Assembly: GCA_903933475.1 (NCBI GenBank)
Contig: CAIZKE010000300.1
Location: forward strand, 1-7,617
Source: an uncultured Alphaproteobacteria bacterium
GTDB lineage: Bacteria; Pseudomonadota; Alphaproteobacteria; Caulobacterales; Caulobacteraceae
DNA: 7,617 bases
Direction of reading: 5' to 3'
The notes beneath the pieces were generated by a model that saw nothing but the letters and a program-made list of their open reading frames with translations, had not been told where the DNA came from and ran no database searches. Numbering within the stretch: the first letter of the stretch is position 1; every line of letters starts with the position of its first letter. Below are positions 1 through 6,679 of the stretch, in pieces. The position numbers and the translations under genes are program-made.

Positions 1-3
1 CCA

Positions 4-64
4 ATTGCTCCCCATCAGGGGGAGCTCCGGGCGCAGCCCGGTGAGGGGGTCAACGGCCTCTCAG
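4..64 (+). repeat. Hairpin-rich intergenic repeat, unit A
   Basis: The unit folds as three successive hairpins. The first is GCTCCCC (7-13) with GGGGAGC (19-25). The second is CCGGGC (27-32) with GCCCGG (36-41) around a three-base loop. The third is TGAGGGG (42-48) with CCTCTCA (57-63), containing one G-T pair. It shares its outer sequence (ATTGCTCCCC at the start and GAGGGGGTCAACGGCC at the end) with unit C about 130 bp away. I recall similar elements scattered between genes in Caulobacterales genomes, but I know no established name. It is most likely a non-coding repeat that could shape or stabilise mRNA ends. Confidence 0.75.
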
Positions 65-68
65 CTGT

Positions 69-126
69 CCCCCTCCGTCTCGGGGCGCTGCCCCGGGCCA
101 CCTCCCCCTAAGAGGTGGAGGAATTA
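69..126 (-). repeat. Hairpin-rich intergenic repeat, unit B (inverted, diverged)
   Basis: Read on the minus strand this unit has the same plan as units A and C: an ATTCCTCC start, a hairpin of CCACCTC (98-104) with GAGGTGG (112-118), a second hairpin of CGGGGC (81-86) with GCCCCG (90-95) around a three-base loop, and a GGAGGGGGAC end. It therefore faces unit A head to head, and CCCCCTC (69-75) can also pair with GAGGGGG (43-49) of A. Its sequence is more diverged than that between A and C, so it may be a second subtype of the same family. Confidence 0.6.
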
Positions 127-133
127 CAGAACC

Positions 134-193
134 ATTGCTCCCCCCAGGGGGAGCTGTCAGCGAAGCTGACTGAGGGGGTCAACGGCCCCTCAG
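134..193 (+). repeat. Hairpin-rich intergenic repeat, unit C
   Basis: This is a direct repeat of unit A with the same three hairpins: GCTCCCC (137-143) with GGGGAGC (148-154), GTCAGC (156-161) with GCTGAC (165-170), and CTGAGGGG (170-177) with CCCCTCAG (186-193). The second stem differs in sequence from the one in A at several paired positions, yet it is still perfectly complementary. This suggests the structure is what is kept. Confidence 0.75.
170..193 (-). terminator. Possible 3' end hairpin of the thiolase mRNA
   Basis: A perfect 8-bp inverted repeat with an 8-base loop begins 37 bp beyond the thiolase stop codon. No T-run follows it on the minus strand, so it is not a classical Rho-independent terminator. 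It could act as a 3' barrier to exonucleases or as a weak terminator. It is also the third hairpin of repeat unit C. Confidence 0.35.
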
Positions 194-230
194 GCGACAC
201 TTTAACAGCCGCCGAAGCTGGACCTGCGGT

Positions 231-1421
231 TCAGAACAGTTCCACCGCCATGGCCGTGGCCTCGCCGCCGCCGATGCAGAGGCTGGCCAGGCCCCGGCGC
301 CCGCCCCGGGCCTGGAGGGCCGAGACCAGGGTGGCGAGGATCCGCGCGCCCGAGGCGCCGATGGGGTGCCCAAGGGCGCAGGCCCCGCCGTTGACGTTCA
401 GCTTCTCGTCCGGAATGTCCAGTTCCCGGGCCGCCAGCATGGCGACCACGGCGAAGGCCTCGTTGACCTCGAAGAGATCCACCTGCCCGGCCGTCCAGCC
501 CGCCCGCTCCAGGGCCCTGCGCATGGCCGGCCCGGGCGCTGTTGCGAACTCCGCCGGTGCCTGGGCATGGGCGGCGTGGCTGACGATCCGCGCGACAGGG
601 TTCAGGCCCAGCCGCTCCGCCACCGAGGCCCGGGTCAGGACGAGGGCCGCGGCCCCGTCCGAGATCGAGCTGGCATTAGCCGCCGTGATGGCGCCGTCCC
701 TGGCGAAAGCCGGCTTCAGGGTCGGGATGCGGGCGGGATCGGCCCGGCCGGGCTGTTCGTCCCGGTCGATCCGCTCGGACCCCTTCCGGCCGGCGACCTC
801 CACGGCCACCATCTCGCGGTCAAAGGCACCCGAGGCCTGGGCGGCGAGGGCGCGCTCCAGGGAGCGGATGGCGAAGGCGTCCATGGCCTCCCGGCCGACC
901 TGGTGGGCCCGGGCCGTCTCCTCGGCGAAGGACCCCATCAGCCGGCCCGGCTCGTAGGCGTCCTCCAGCCCATCCAGGTACATGGAGTCCGAGACGACGT
1001 CGTGGCCGATGCGCGCGCCGCCCCTGTGCCTGGCCAACAGGTAGGGGGCGTTGGTCATGCTCTCCATGCCGCCGGCGATGATGATGTCGGCGCTGCCCGC
1101 CGCGAGGGCGTCGTGGGCCAGGATCGCCGCCTGCATGCCCGAGCCGCACATCTTGTTGACCGTCGTCGCCTGACAGGACTCCGGGAGCCCGGCGCCGAGG
1201 GCAGCCTGGCGCGCCGGTGCCTGGCCGAGACCGCCGGGCAGGACGCAGCCCATGTAGATCTGCTCCACAGCCCCCGGGTCCACACCCGCCCGCTCCACGG
1301 CGGCGCGGACGGCGGCGGCGCCCAGGTCAGTGGCCCTGGCGCCGGACAGGACACCCTGGAAGCCGCCCATGGGCGTGCGGGCGAGGGCGGCGATGACGAC
1401 GGGATCGGAGGTCTGGCTCAT
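231..1421 (-). CDS. Acetyl-CoA C-acetyltransferase (thiolase family)
   Basis: This 396-residue protein has the usual length of a thiolase and its full set of catalytic motifs. The nucleophilic cysteine is Cys92 in NKMCGSGMQA, the NEAF motif is at 320-323, the general-base histidine is His352 in CALGHPIGASG, and the second active-site cysteine is Cys382 in LCIGGGEATA. The family condenses two acetyl-CoA to acetoacetyl-CoA or runs the reverse thiolysis. The overall pattern resembles the cytosolic biosynthetic type (AtoB/PhbA-like), but a role in fatty-acid or amino-acid breakdown cannot be excluded from sequence. The start is an ATG preceded by AAGAAGAG. No partner gene such as an acetoacetyl-CoA reductase or CoA transferase is adjacent, so the pathway stays open. 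The gene is divergent from the SOUL gene, with 98 bp between their start codons. The family call is firm; the precise substrate is not. Confidence 0.93.
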   Translation of the reverse strand: MSQTSDPVVIAALARTPMGGFQGVLSGARATDLGAAAVRAAVERAGVDPGAVEQIYMGCVLPGGLGQAPARQAALGAGLPESCQATTVNKMCGSGMQAAILAHDALAAGSADIIIAGGMESMTNAPYLLARHRGGARIGHDVVSDSMYLDGLEDAYEPGRLMGSFAEETARAHQVGREAMDAFAIRSLERALAAQASGAFDREMVAVEVAGRKGSERIDRDEQPGRADPARIPTLKPAFARDGAITAANASSISDGAAALVLTRASVAERLGLNPVARIVSHAAHAQAPAEFATAPGPAMRRALERAGWTAGQVDLFEVNEAFAVVAMLAARELDIPDEKLNVNGGACALGHPIGASGARILATLVSALQARGGRRGLASLCIGGGEATAMAVELF

Positions 1422-1465
1422 GGGCTCTTCTTACAGCTCCGAGCGGGACCCGGAAACGCCGGGAT

Positions 1466-1494
1466 TTGGGTTCTGGCCCCCGGCGCCCCATACT
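1466..1494 (+). promoter_or_regulatory. Possible sigma-70 promoter of the SOUL gene
   Basis: TTGGGT (1466-1471) and CATACT (1489-1494) are separated by 17 bp, matching the -35 and -10 consensus at 3 and 4 of 6 positions. The start of transcription would fall near 1501, giving a leader of roughly 20 bases that contains the ribosome binding site. This is suggestive only, since weak matches are easy to find. Confidence 0.3.
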
Positions 1495-1519
1495 GGGTTC
1501 ATGCAAGCGGAGACACATC

Positions 1520-2227
1520 ATGGGCGTCGGTGAGTTCCTGGTCACCCTCCTGGCCGGGGTGGGACAGCTGGTCGGAATCCGAGCGGGAACGGAGCAGCCC
1601 GCCTATGAGGTTGTGGGCCAGGTCGGTGAAGCCGAGATCCGGCGCTACGCGCCCCAGATCGCGGCGGAGGCCATTGTCGAGGGACCGGTGGAGTCCGCCC
1701 GGAACGAAGGCTTCAGGCGGGTGGCCGGCTACATCTTCGGCGACAACACGGCAAAGGCCTCCGTGGCCATGACCTCGCCCGTGGTGCAGGGCCGCGAGCC
1801 GTCGGGCGGCTCACAGTCCATCGCCATGACCGCGCCGGTGGTCCAGGCCCGGGCGGGAGGCAGTGAATCCATCGCCATGACCTCTCCCGTCGTCCAGAAG
1901 CCGGCCGGGGGCGAATCCTGGTCGATCCAGTTCATCATGCCGTCGAAGTACACAATGGCGACCCTGCCCCAACCCAATGACACCCGGGTGCGCCTGGTCG
2001 AGATTCCCTCGCGGACCTTCGCCGTGGTCAGGTTCTCCGGGCTTGGCAAGGCGGAGGCCGTCGCGCGCCACGAAAAGGTCCTCGACACCGCCCTGGCCGG
2101 ATCGGCTTGGCGGGCCTCGGGCGAGACCGTGACCTGGTACTACGACCCGCCCTGGACCCTGCCCTTCATGCGCCGGAACGAAGTGGCCCGGCTGGTGGAG
2201 CCGACGACTTCAGCGCCTGGTCGATGA
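1520..2227 (+). CDS. SOUL heme-binding family protein
   Basis: This 235-residue protein belongs to the SOUL/HBP family, whose members bind heme or related tetrapyrroles. The family hallmarks are visible: the N-terminal block YEVVGQVGEAEIRRYAP (about 29-45), GFRRVAGYIFGDN (64-76), the MTSPV/MTAPV signature, IQFIMPSKYT (136-145), and the C-terminal YDPPWTLPFMRRNEV (208-222). A hydrophobic stretch at about residues 6-20 could be a signal or membrane anchor. The signature (S-V/I-AMT-S/A-PVVQ) occurs three times, at 81-90, 100-109 and 117-126. I chose the ATG at 1520 because GCGGAG (1507-1512) lies 7 bases before it. An in-frame ATG at 1466 would add 18 residues lacking a family match. The last 62 bp overlap the end of mnmA on the other strand. 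The cellular function of bacterial SOUL proteins is poorly defined. Confidence 0.9.
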   Translation: MGVGEFLVTLLAGVGQLVGIRAGTEQPAYEVVGQVGEAEIRRYAPQIAAEAIVEGPVESARNEGFRRVAGYIFGDNTAKASVAMTSPVVQGREPSGGSQSIAMTAPVVQARAGGSESIAMTSPVVQKPAGGESWSIQFIMPSKYTMATLPQPNDTRVRLVEIPSRTFAVVRFSGLGKAEAVARHEKVLDTALAGSAWRASGETVTWYYDPPWTLPFMRRNEVARLVEPTTSAPGR

Positions 2228-3365
2228 AGCCGCCGCCGAGGACCCTGTCCGGGTCTTCCGCAGCGTAGAGGACGCAGGCCTGGCCGGGGGAGACCCCGTA
2301 CTCCGGTGCCTCGAAGATCACCCTCGGCTCACCCGCCTCCAGGCCCAGCCGCGCCGCGACCGGCTCGGCGGTCGAGCGTACCCGCGCCAAGACCGGTCGC
2401 TCCGCTGCCGCGGCAAGGTCCAGCCCGGCCTCGTCGCCCAGCCAATTGGTCTCCTTCAGCGAGACCGCCCGGATCGCCAGGGCCTCCCGGGGACCCACCA
2501 GGACACGCCGCGTGCCAGCATCTATGCCCACGACGTAGAGCGGATCGCCCACGGCGACGCTGAGCCCGCGCCTCTGGCCAATGGTGTAGCGGGTCACGCC
2601 CTCGTGACGGCCGAGGACCCGTCCATCCAGGTGCATGATGTCGCCCGGCTCGGCCCCCTGGGGACGGAGGCGGTCGATCACCGTGGTGTAGCGGCCCTCG
2701 GGCACAAAGCAGATGTCCTGGCTATCAGGCTTGTCGGCCACGGCGAGGCCCAGCTCCAGGGCCAGGGCGCGCACCTCGGCCTTGGGCAGGCCGCCGAGGG
2801 GGAAGCGCAGGTAGTCGAGCTGGTCGCGGGTCGTGGCGAACAGGAAATAGGATTGGTCGCGCGCCGGGTCCACGGCGCGCCGCAGCTGCACACCCGCAGG
2901 GCCTTCTGCGCGCTGGACATAATGCCCGGTGGCCATGGCCGCCGCGCCCAGGTCGCGGGCGGTTTCCACCAGGTCGCGGAACTTCACGGTCTGGTTGCAG
3001 CGGATGCAGGGTACCGGGGTCTCGCCCCGCAGGTAGGCGTCGGCGAAGTCCTCGATCACCTGCTCGCGAAATCGGCTCTCGTAGTCGAGGACATAGTGCG
3101 GCACGCCCAGGGCGGCGGCGGCGGTACGGGCGTCATGAATGTCCTGCCCGGCGCAGCAGGCACCCTTCCGCTGGACGGCGGCGCCATGGTCGTAGAGCTG
3201 GAGGGTCACGCCGACCACGTCGTATCCCGCCCGAGCCAGCAGGGCGGCGGTCACGGTGGAGTCCACGCCCCCGGACATGGCGGCCAGCACCCTGGAGCCC
3301 GAAGGCAGGCCCACGGCCCGTCGGGTCTCTTCGGTCAGGCGATCGGAAAGCGTTACCGCGGTCAT
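2166..3365 (-). CDS. mnmA: tRNA-specific 2-thiouridylase MnmA
   Basis: MnmA uses ATP and relayed sulfur to thiolate C2 of the wobble uridine (U34) in tRNAs for Lys, Glu and Gln, in the cytoplasm. The 399-residue product carries the PP-loop ATP-binding motif SGGVDS (31-36), the catalytic cysteine Cys120 in PCIRCN, the tRNA-acceptor motif ATGHYV (145-150), the block KPDSQDICF (212-220) with the second catalytic cysteine Cys219, and TIGQRRGL (261-268). This is the standard family architecture, somewhat longer than the roughly 370 residues of the E. coli enzyme. The excess lies in a short N-terminal extension and a tail of about 15 residues after GGGFIDQA. That tail is the part overlapping the SOUL gene. 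The gene follows flgL by 43 bp on the same strand, with only a weak AGGG before its ATG, so it may be partly co-transcribed with flgKL or have its own promoter within flgL. Confidence 0.96.
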   Translation of the reverse strand: MTAVTLSDRLTEETRRAVGLPSGSRVLAAMSGGVDSTVTAALLARAGYDVVGVTLQLYDHGAAVQRKGACCAGQDIHDARTAAAALGVPHYVLDYESRFREQVIEDFADAYLRGETPVPCIRCNQTVKFRDLVETARDLGAAAMATGHYVQRAEGPAGVQLRRAVDPARDQSYFLFATTRDQLDYLRFPLGGLPKAEVRALALELGLAVADKPDSQDICFVPEGRYTTVIDRLRPQGAEPGDIMHLDGRVLGRHEGVTRYTIGQRRGLSVAVGDPLYVVGIDAGTRRVLVGPREALAIRAVSLKETNWLGDEAGLDLAAAAERPVLARVRSTAEPVAARLGLEAGEPRVIFEAPEYGVSPGQACVLYAAEDPDRVLGGGFIDQALKSSAPPAGPLRSGA

Positions 3366-3408
3366 GGGCCCTATCTAGTCGGACCGGCGGGATTTTGCGA
3401 GCGGGCCG

Positions 3409-4338
3409 CTACCGGAGCACGTTGAGGAGCGATGCACCCTTCAGCGCCAGGAACACCTGGGAAGAGGCTTGGAGGGCCTGCTGGGCCTGGGTCAGGGCCG
3501 AGGCGGCCTTGGCGAGGTCCGCGTTGGACACATCCCCGATCATGCCCTGGATGGTGAGCTGCCGCGTTGTCATCGACGTCTTCACAGAGTCCAGTTGGGC
3601 CTGCACCGCGCCGTTCTTGGCGGCGGCGGTGACCAGGTTGGAGTGCACCGAGTCCCAGACGGAAATCTGGCTCTCTAGGAAGGTCCTCTGGGCCGCCGTC
3701 AGCTTGCCCGTGAAGGGGCCTGAGCCCCCTTCCTCGAAGGCCTGGAGGTCCTTGAAGGCCGTGAACATGGAGGTTCCCAGGTCATCGGCCAGCTGGCCGA
3801 CGTTCAGGGTGGTGGTCTCATCCACCCTCGCCTTGTCGATATAGTCGTCATTGTGGAAGAAGTCGGCGACCACGGTGGCCGGGGCGGTGAGATCGGAGAG
3901 TTGCTTGGCGGACACCGGCGGAGTGTCGACCTGACCGCCGGCAAACAGGTACTTGCCGGCATGGCGGGTGTTCAGCGCCGAGACAGCGTTTGAGAAGTGC
4001 CCCTGGAGCTCGGTCATCAGGGCGTCGGCCCGGTCAGAGGCGAGGGCGTTGGAGATCGCAAGTCGGGTCTGGTCCGCCGCATCCGCCGCCTTGTTGAGGG
4101 AGAGGTCCTGGATTTCCAGCCGGTTGGCGGTAAAGGCGTTCTGCGCGGTGAAGCCGGTGAGGCGGGTGTCCAGGGTCTGCATGGCCGTGAGCACCTGGCC
4201 GTTGCGGGAAAAGGCCTTGAGATCGGTCCCGACCTTGCCCGTACTCAACTGGTCGCCCGCCTCGCCCTGCCGCTGCTGGGCCGACATAAGGTTGGCCAGG
4301 ACCGAACTATAGCTGCCGCTTGTGGATATCCGGTTCAT
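3409..4338 (-). CDS. flgL: Flagellar hook-associated protein FlgL (HAP3)
   Basis: FlgL is the second of the two junction proteins that join the flagellar hook to the filament; it is exported by the flagellar type III apparatus. The 309-residue product has flagellin-like helical ends: an N-terminal block beginning MNRISTSGSY with QLSTGKVGTDL (30-40), a glycine/phenylalanine turn KYLFAGGQ in the middle, and a C-terminal helix ending ASLLNVLR, like the terminal helices of flagellins. Length is normal for FlgL. Its ATG lies 10 bp after the flgK stop codon, and the ribosome binding site GAGGGG (4345-4350) overlaps that stop, which points to translational coupling. A flagellin proper is excluded by the partnership with flgK and the typical FlgL features. 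Confidence 0.92.
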   Translation of the reverse strand: MNRISTSGSYSSVLANLMSAQQRQGEAGDQLSTGKVGTDLKAFSRNGQVLTAMQTLDTRLTGFTAQNAFTANRLEIQDLSLNKAADAADQTRLAISNALASDRADALMTELQGHFSNAVSALNTRHAGKYLFAGGQVDTPPVSAKQLSDLTAPATVVADFFHNDDYIDKARVDETTTLNVGQLADDLGTSMFTAFKDLQAFEEGGSGPFTGKLTAAQRTFLESQISVWDSVHSNLVTAAAKNGAVQAQLDSVKTSMTTRQLTIQGMIGDVSNADLAKAASALTQAQQALQASSQVFLALKGASLLNVLR

Positions 4339-4344
4339 GCAGGA

Positions 4345-4350
4345 CCCCTC
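4345..4350 (-). promoter_or_regulatory. flgL ribosome binding site overlapping the flgK stop
   Basis: GAGGGG on the minus strand shares two bases with the flgK TGA (4349-4351) and lies 6 bases before the flgL ATG. Terminating ribosomes therefore cover the flgL start region, consistent with coupled production of the two junction proteins. Confidence 0.7.
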
Positions 4351-6442
4351 AGATAATGTCGGTCAGGACGTCGAACAGTTCCTTGGCGGCCTGGATCATG
4401 CGCGCCGAGGCGTTGAACGCTTGCTGGTAAGTGGTGAGCCGGATGAGCTCCTCGTCGATATTGACGCCCTCCACGGACTGTCGGCGAGCGGCGACCTCCG
4501 AGGACACCGCCTCGGTGGTCATCCGGCGACTGTCGGCGGCTTCGGCCTGACGGCCGATCGAGGCTCCGAACTGGGCGGCATAGTCGCTGAGCGAGACCGT
4601 CAGGGCACCCAGGGTTCCAACTGCGTCGAAGCCGGTGGGCGTCTCACCGGCCGCCGCAAGGGCGCGGGCGCCGGAACCGTCGCCGGGCCGGACAGCGGGC
4701 TGGCCCGCCGCCACGGTCAGGTCCAAACGGGACAGGGCGAGCTTGTTGGGGTTCTGGACGATCTTGGGATCGACGAAGAGGCGGTCAGCGCGAGAGTTCC
4801 GCTCGATCACGCCCAGGCCGAAGAGGCCACTGACCGACGGCCCGCCGGCCCCCCGGCTGGTCAGGTCCTGGGCGATGGAAAGGTTCACCGGGGGACTCGT
4901 ACTCGGGGTGAAGCTCATCTGCCCCTGGGCGTCGAGGGCGAAGGCGCCGATGAGGCCGATGCCGGTGGTGTTGGCGTTCAGGGCGGCGAGCAGGTCCGTC
5001 ATGGTGGCGCCCGCGGGAACGGCGATGGTCACATCGCGGATCGGCCTGCCGTCCGACTGGGTCAGACGGAAGGTCAGGGTGTCGCCAGCGTTGAAGCCGT
5101 GCGGATCCGAAGCCGTGAGGCCGGTCTCGTAGCTGGTCTGGCCGGAGCTCTTGACGAGGTCATTGAGGCCGAAGAAGTGGGAGAAGCCCCGCCCGGCCTT
5201 CTGTGACGTGCCCTCGTCCATGGCGATGCCATTGGGCGAGGCCGCGTTGAGGGTCAGCCCGCGGTTGGTATAGGTCGCCGTGCCGAACGCCCCGAGGGCG
5301 GTATTCAGATCCGCCAGGAAGCTGGCCGGGGTGAAGGCACTCGCTGCGCCGCCGTCGACACTCAAGGTTCCCGCCGTGAAGTCGATGTCCACCCGGCGCT
5401 GGATGACGCCAGAGGCGTTGGTGACCGCCAGGGTGGCCGCACCCGTGAAGCCGCTGACTGCAGTCGGCAGGTCCAGCCCGGTGTCCCGGCCCTCGAGGAG
5501 GCTTTTCGCCGGCGAGGCGGTCGAGGCGTTGTGCGCGGCGTTCAGCCGTTCAGCGGCCCGCGACGCGAACTCCCCGAGTTGCTCGGAGAGGCCGGGCAGG
5601 TGGGTGTCGCGCAGGTCCAGGAGCCCCCGCATCTCTCCGCCGGTCACGGTGATGGGCTGCTCCCCACCCACATCATACTGCACGGCGAGGTAGCCCGGCG
5701 TAGAGTCCGAGGACCGGTAGACCAGTGTGGCGGCGGAGTCGCCGGCCAGTTCGTAGCCCTCGGAGGAGCGGATCGCCACACCGCCGGCGGACCGGGGCTG
5801 GACCTTGATGTCGATCAGGGTGGCGAGCTTGTCGATCAGGCCGGCCTGGACGTTTTCGGCGCCGGTCGCATCGCCGTTGCCGACGGAGGCGCGGCTGATG
5901 TCCGTGTTCAGGCGCGCGATCTGCGACAGGATGTCGTTGATGTCCTGGGTCGAGCCCACGGCCCGGGCATCGGCGGTGGCGACCATCTGCCGGATCTGGG
6001 TGTTGATCCGGGAGGTCTGGTTGAAGAAGTCCTCGACCACAGCCACCGACTGGGACTTGAGAATGCCGGAGGTCGGGTTCTGGGCTGCGGCGTCGAAGGT
6101 GCTCCAGACCCTGTCAAGGGACGCGAAGTAGCCTGTGTCCGAGGTCGGGTCGCCGAACAGGCTCTGGGCGTTGTCGAGGGTGCTTGCCGTCAGGCTCCAG
6201 CGACTGGAGCTGGAGGCGGCGGTGAGGCCGGCCGAGACGAGGAACTGGTCGACGATACGGCGAACGCCGCTGACCTCAGTTCCGGCCCCGGCCCCGCCGA
6301 TGATGCGGTGCGTCTGGTCGATCGCCTTTCGGACATAGCCAGGGGTGTTGACGTTGGCGATGTTGTCGGACGCCGTCCGCAGGCCCGCCTGGGCCGCTAG
6401 CAGTCCGGAGGAAGCATTGTTCAGTACGGAAGTCAGCGACAC
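4349..6442 (-). CDS. flgK: Flagellar hook-associated protein FlgK (HAP1)
   Basis: FlgK caps the hook and is the first of the two junction proteins onto which the filament is built. The rod/hook-type N-terminus is clear (GLLAAQAGLRTASDNIAN at 13-30, then VNTPGYVRK at 31-39), as is the C-terminal domain (SVEGVNIDEELIRLTTYQQA at 656-675, ending in an amphipathic helix). At 697 residues it is longer than enteric FlgK (about 550). The extra length lies in the surface-exposed middle, where two similar blocks of about 97 residues follow each other (331-427 and 449-544). Translation starts at GTG (6440-6442). AGGGGGA (6451-6457) lies 8 bases upstream and the conserved N-terminus begins right there, so no longer or shorter start is needed. 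It is the first gene of a minus-strand operon with flgL. Confidence 0.95.
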   Translation of the reverse strand: MSLTSVLNNASSGLLAAQAGLRTASDNIANVNTPGYVRKAIDQTHRIIGGAGAGTEVSGVRRIVDQFLVSAGLTAASSSSRWSLTASTLDNAQSLFGDPTSDTGYFASLDRVWSTFDAAAQNPTSGILKSQSVAVVEDFFNQTSRINTQIRQMVATADARAVGSTQDINDILSQIARLNTDISRASVGNGDATGAENVQAGLIDKLATLIDIKVQPRSAGGVAIRSSEGYELAGDSAATLVYRSSDSTPGYLAVQYDVGGEQPITVTGGEMRGLLDLRDTHLPGLSEQLGEFASRAAERLNAAHNASTASPAKSLLEGRDTGLDLPTAVSGFTGAATLAVTNASGVIQRRVDIDFTAGTLSVDGGAASAFTPASFLADLNTALGAFGTATYTNRGLTLNAASPNGIAMDEGTSQKAGRGFSHFFGLNDLVKSSGQTSYETGLTASDPHGFNAGDTLTFRLTQSDGRPIRDVTIAVPAGATMTDLLAALNANTTGIGLIGAFALDAQGQMSFTPSTSPPVNLSIAQDLTSRGAGGPSVSGLFGLGVIERNSRADRLFVDPKIVQNPNKLALSRLDLTVAAGQPAVRPGDGSGARALAAAGETPTGFDAVGTLGALTVSLSDYAAQFGASIGRQAEAADSRRMTTEAVSSEVAARRQSVEGVNIDEELIRLTTYQQAFNASARMIQAAKELFDVLTDII

Positions 6443-6450
6443 GGGAACAA

Positions 6451-6457
6451 TCCCCCT
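6451..6457 (-). promoter_or_regulatory. Strong ribosome binding site fixing the GTG start of flgK
   Basis: AGGGGGA on the minus strand sits 8 bases before GTG at 6440-6442. No ATG at a suitable distance competes, and the protein homology begins exactly after this GTG. Confidence 0.75.
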
Positions 6458-6482
6458 GAATCGGCAACCCTTGCGCAGTCCC

Positions 6483-6498
6483 GGCGATTTCTGCCGGG
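6483..6498 (-). promoter_or_regulatory. ftr-like FlbD enhancer element in the flgK leader
   Basis: On the minus strand this reads CCCGGCAGAAATCGCC, agreeing at 14 of 16 positions with the element at 6672-6687. It lies at about +82 to +97 of the predicted flgK transcript. Downstream ftr elements are known for flaN in Caulobacter. The site is also the core of an inverted repeat, CCCGGC (6480-6485) with GCCGGG (6493-6498), so it could form a hairpin in the leader RNA. Confidence 0.65.
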
Positions 6499-6590
6499 CT
6501 CATTAGGTAGCGCCTGCGCGAGGCCTCCGAAAAAATCCTTTCATTTCAACGCGGCGACTTCTGAAACCGCTTTGAGATGTCTTGTACGTC

Positions 6591-6605
6591 GCAAGTCCCA
6601 GGCCA
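6591..6605 (-). promoter_or_regulatory. Sigma-54 promoter of flgK-flgL
   Basis: The minus strand reads TGGCCT, five bases, then TTGC, with the invariant GG and GC exactly 10 bases apart as required at -24/-12. Transcription would start near 6579, leaving a leader of about 137 bases before the flgK GTG. The long leader houses the downstream ftr-like element. Confidence 0.7.
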
Positions 6606-6654
6606 CGGCGCCAAGGACCGGTGAGGTTGGGGCCCAGGGCGGCAGGACTCGACC

Positions 6655-6679
6655 TTGCCGGTCGGATCGGGCCCGGCAA
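6655..6679. repeat. Inverted repeat overlapping the central ftr element
   Basis: TTGCCGG (6655-6661) and CCGGCAA (6673-6679) are perfect 7-bp inverted copies 11 bases apart. The right arm is the core of the ftr-like site, so the left arm may be a second, oppositely oriented half-site for the same regulator. The rest of the 16-base motif is not preserved on the left side. Confidence 0.5.

Noticed and set aside
1..230. CRISPR array or attachment site at the left edge
   Set aside because: The repeats are imperfect, in mixed orientation and without uniform spacers. No integrase or tRNA end is present.
366..1772. Long plus-strand open frame (468 codons) opposite the thiolase
   Set aside because: GC-rich genes leave few stop codons on the opposite strand. 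The product has no recognisable motif, and the thiolase frame carries all catalytic motifs.
2241..2255. Small hairpin GACCC/GGGTC just after the SOUL stop codon as a terminator
   Set aside because: Only a 5-bp stem with no T-run, and it lies within the conserved part of mnmA.
4322..6400. Several long plus-strand open frames opposite flgK, including 4322-5206 and 5531-6400
   Set aside because: Low-complexity Gly/Val/Ala/Asp-rich translations typical of antisense shadows. flgK is unambiguous on the other strand.
6464..6478. Second sigma-54-like match on the minus strand close to flgK (CTGCGC, five bases, TTGC)
   Set aside because: The invariant GG at -24 is replaced by TG, and transcription would start inside or next to the ribosome binding site. 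The site at 6591-6605 is far better.
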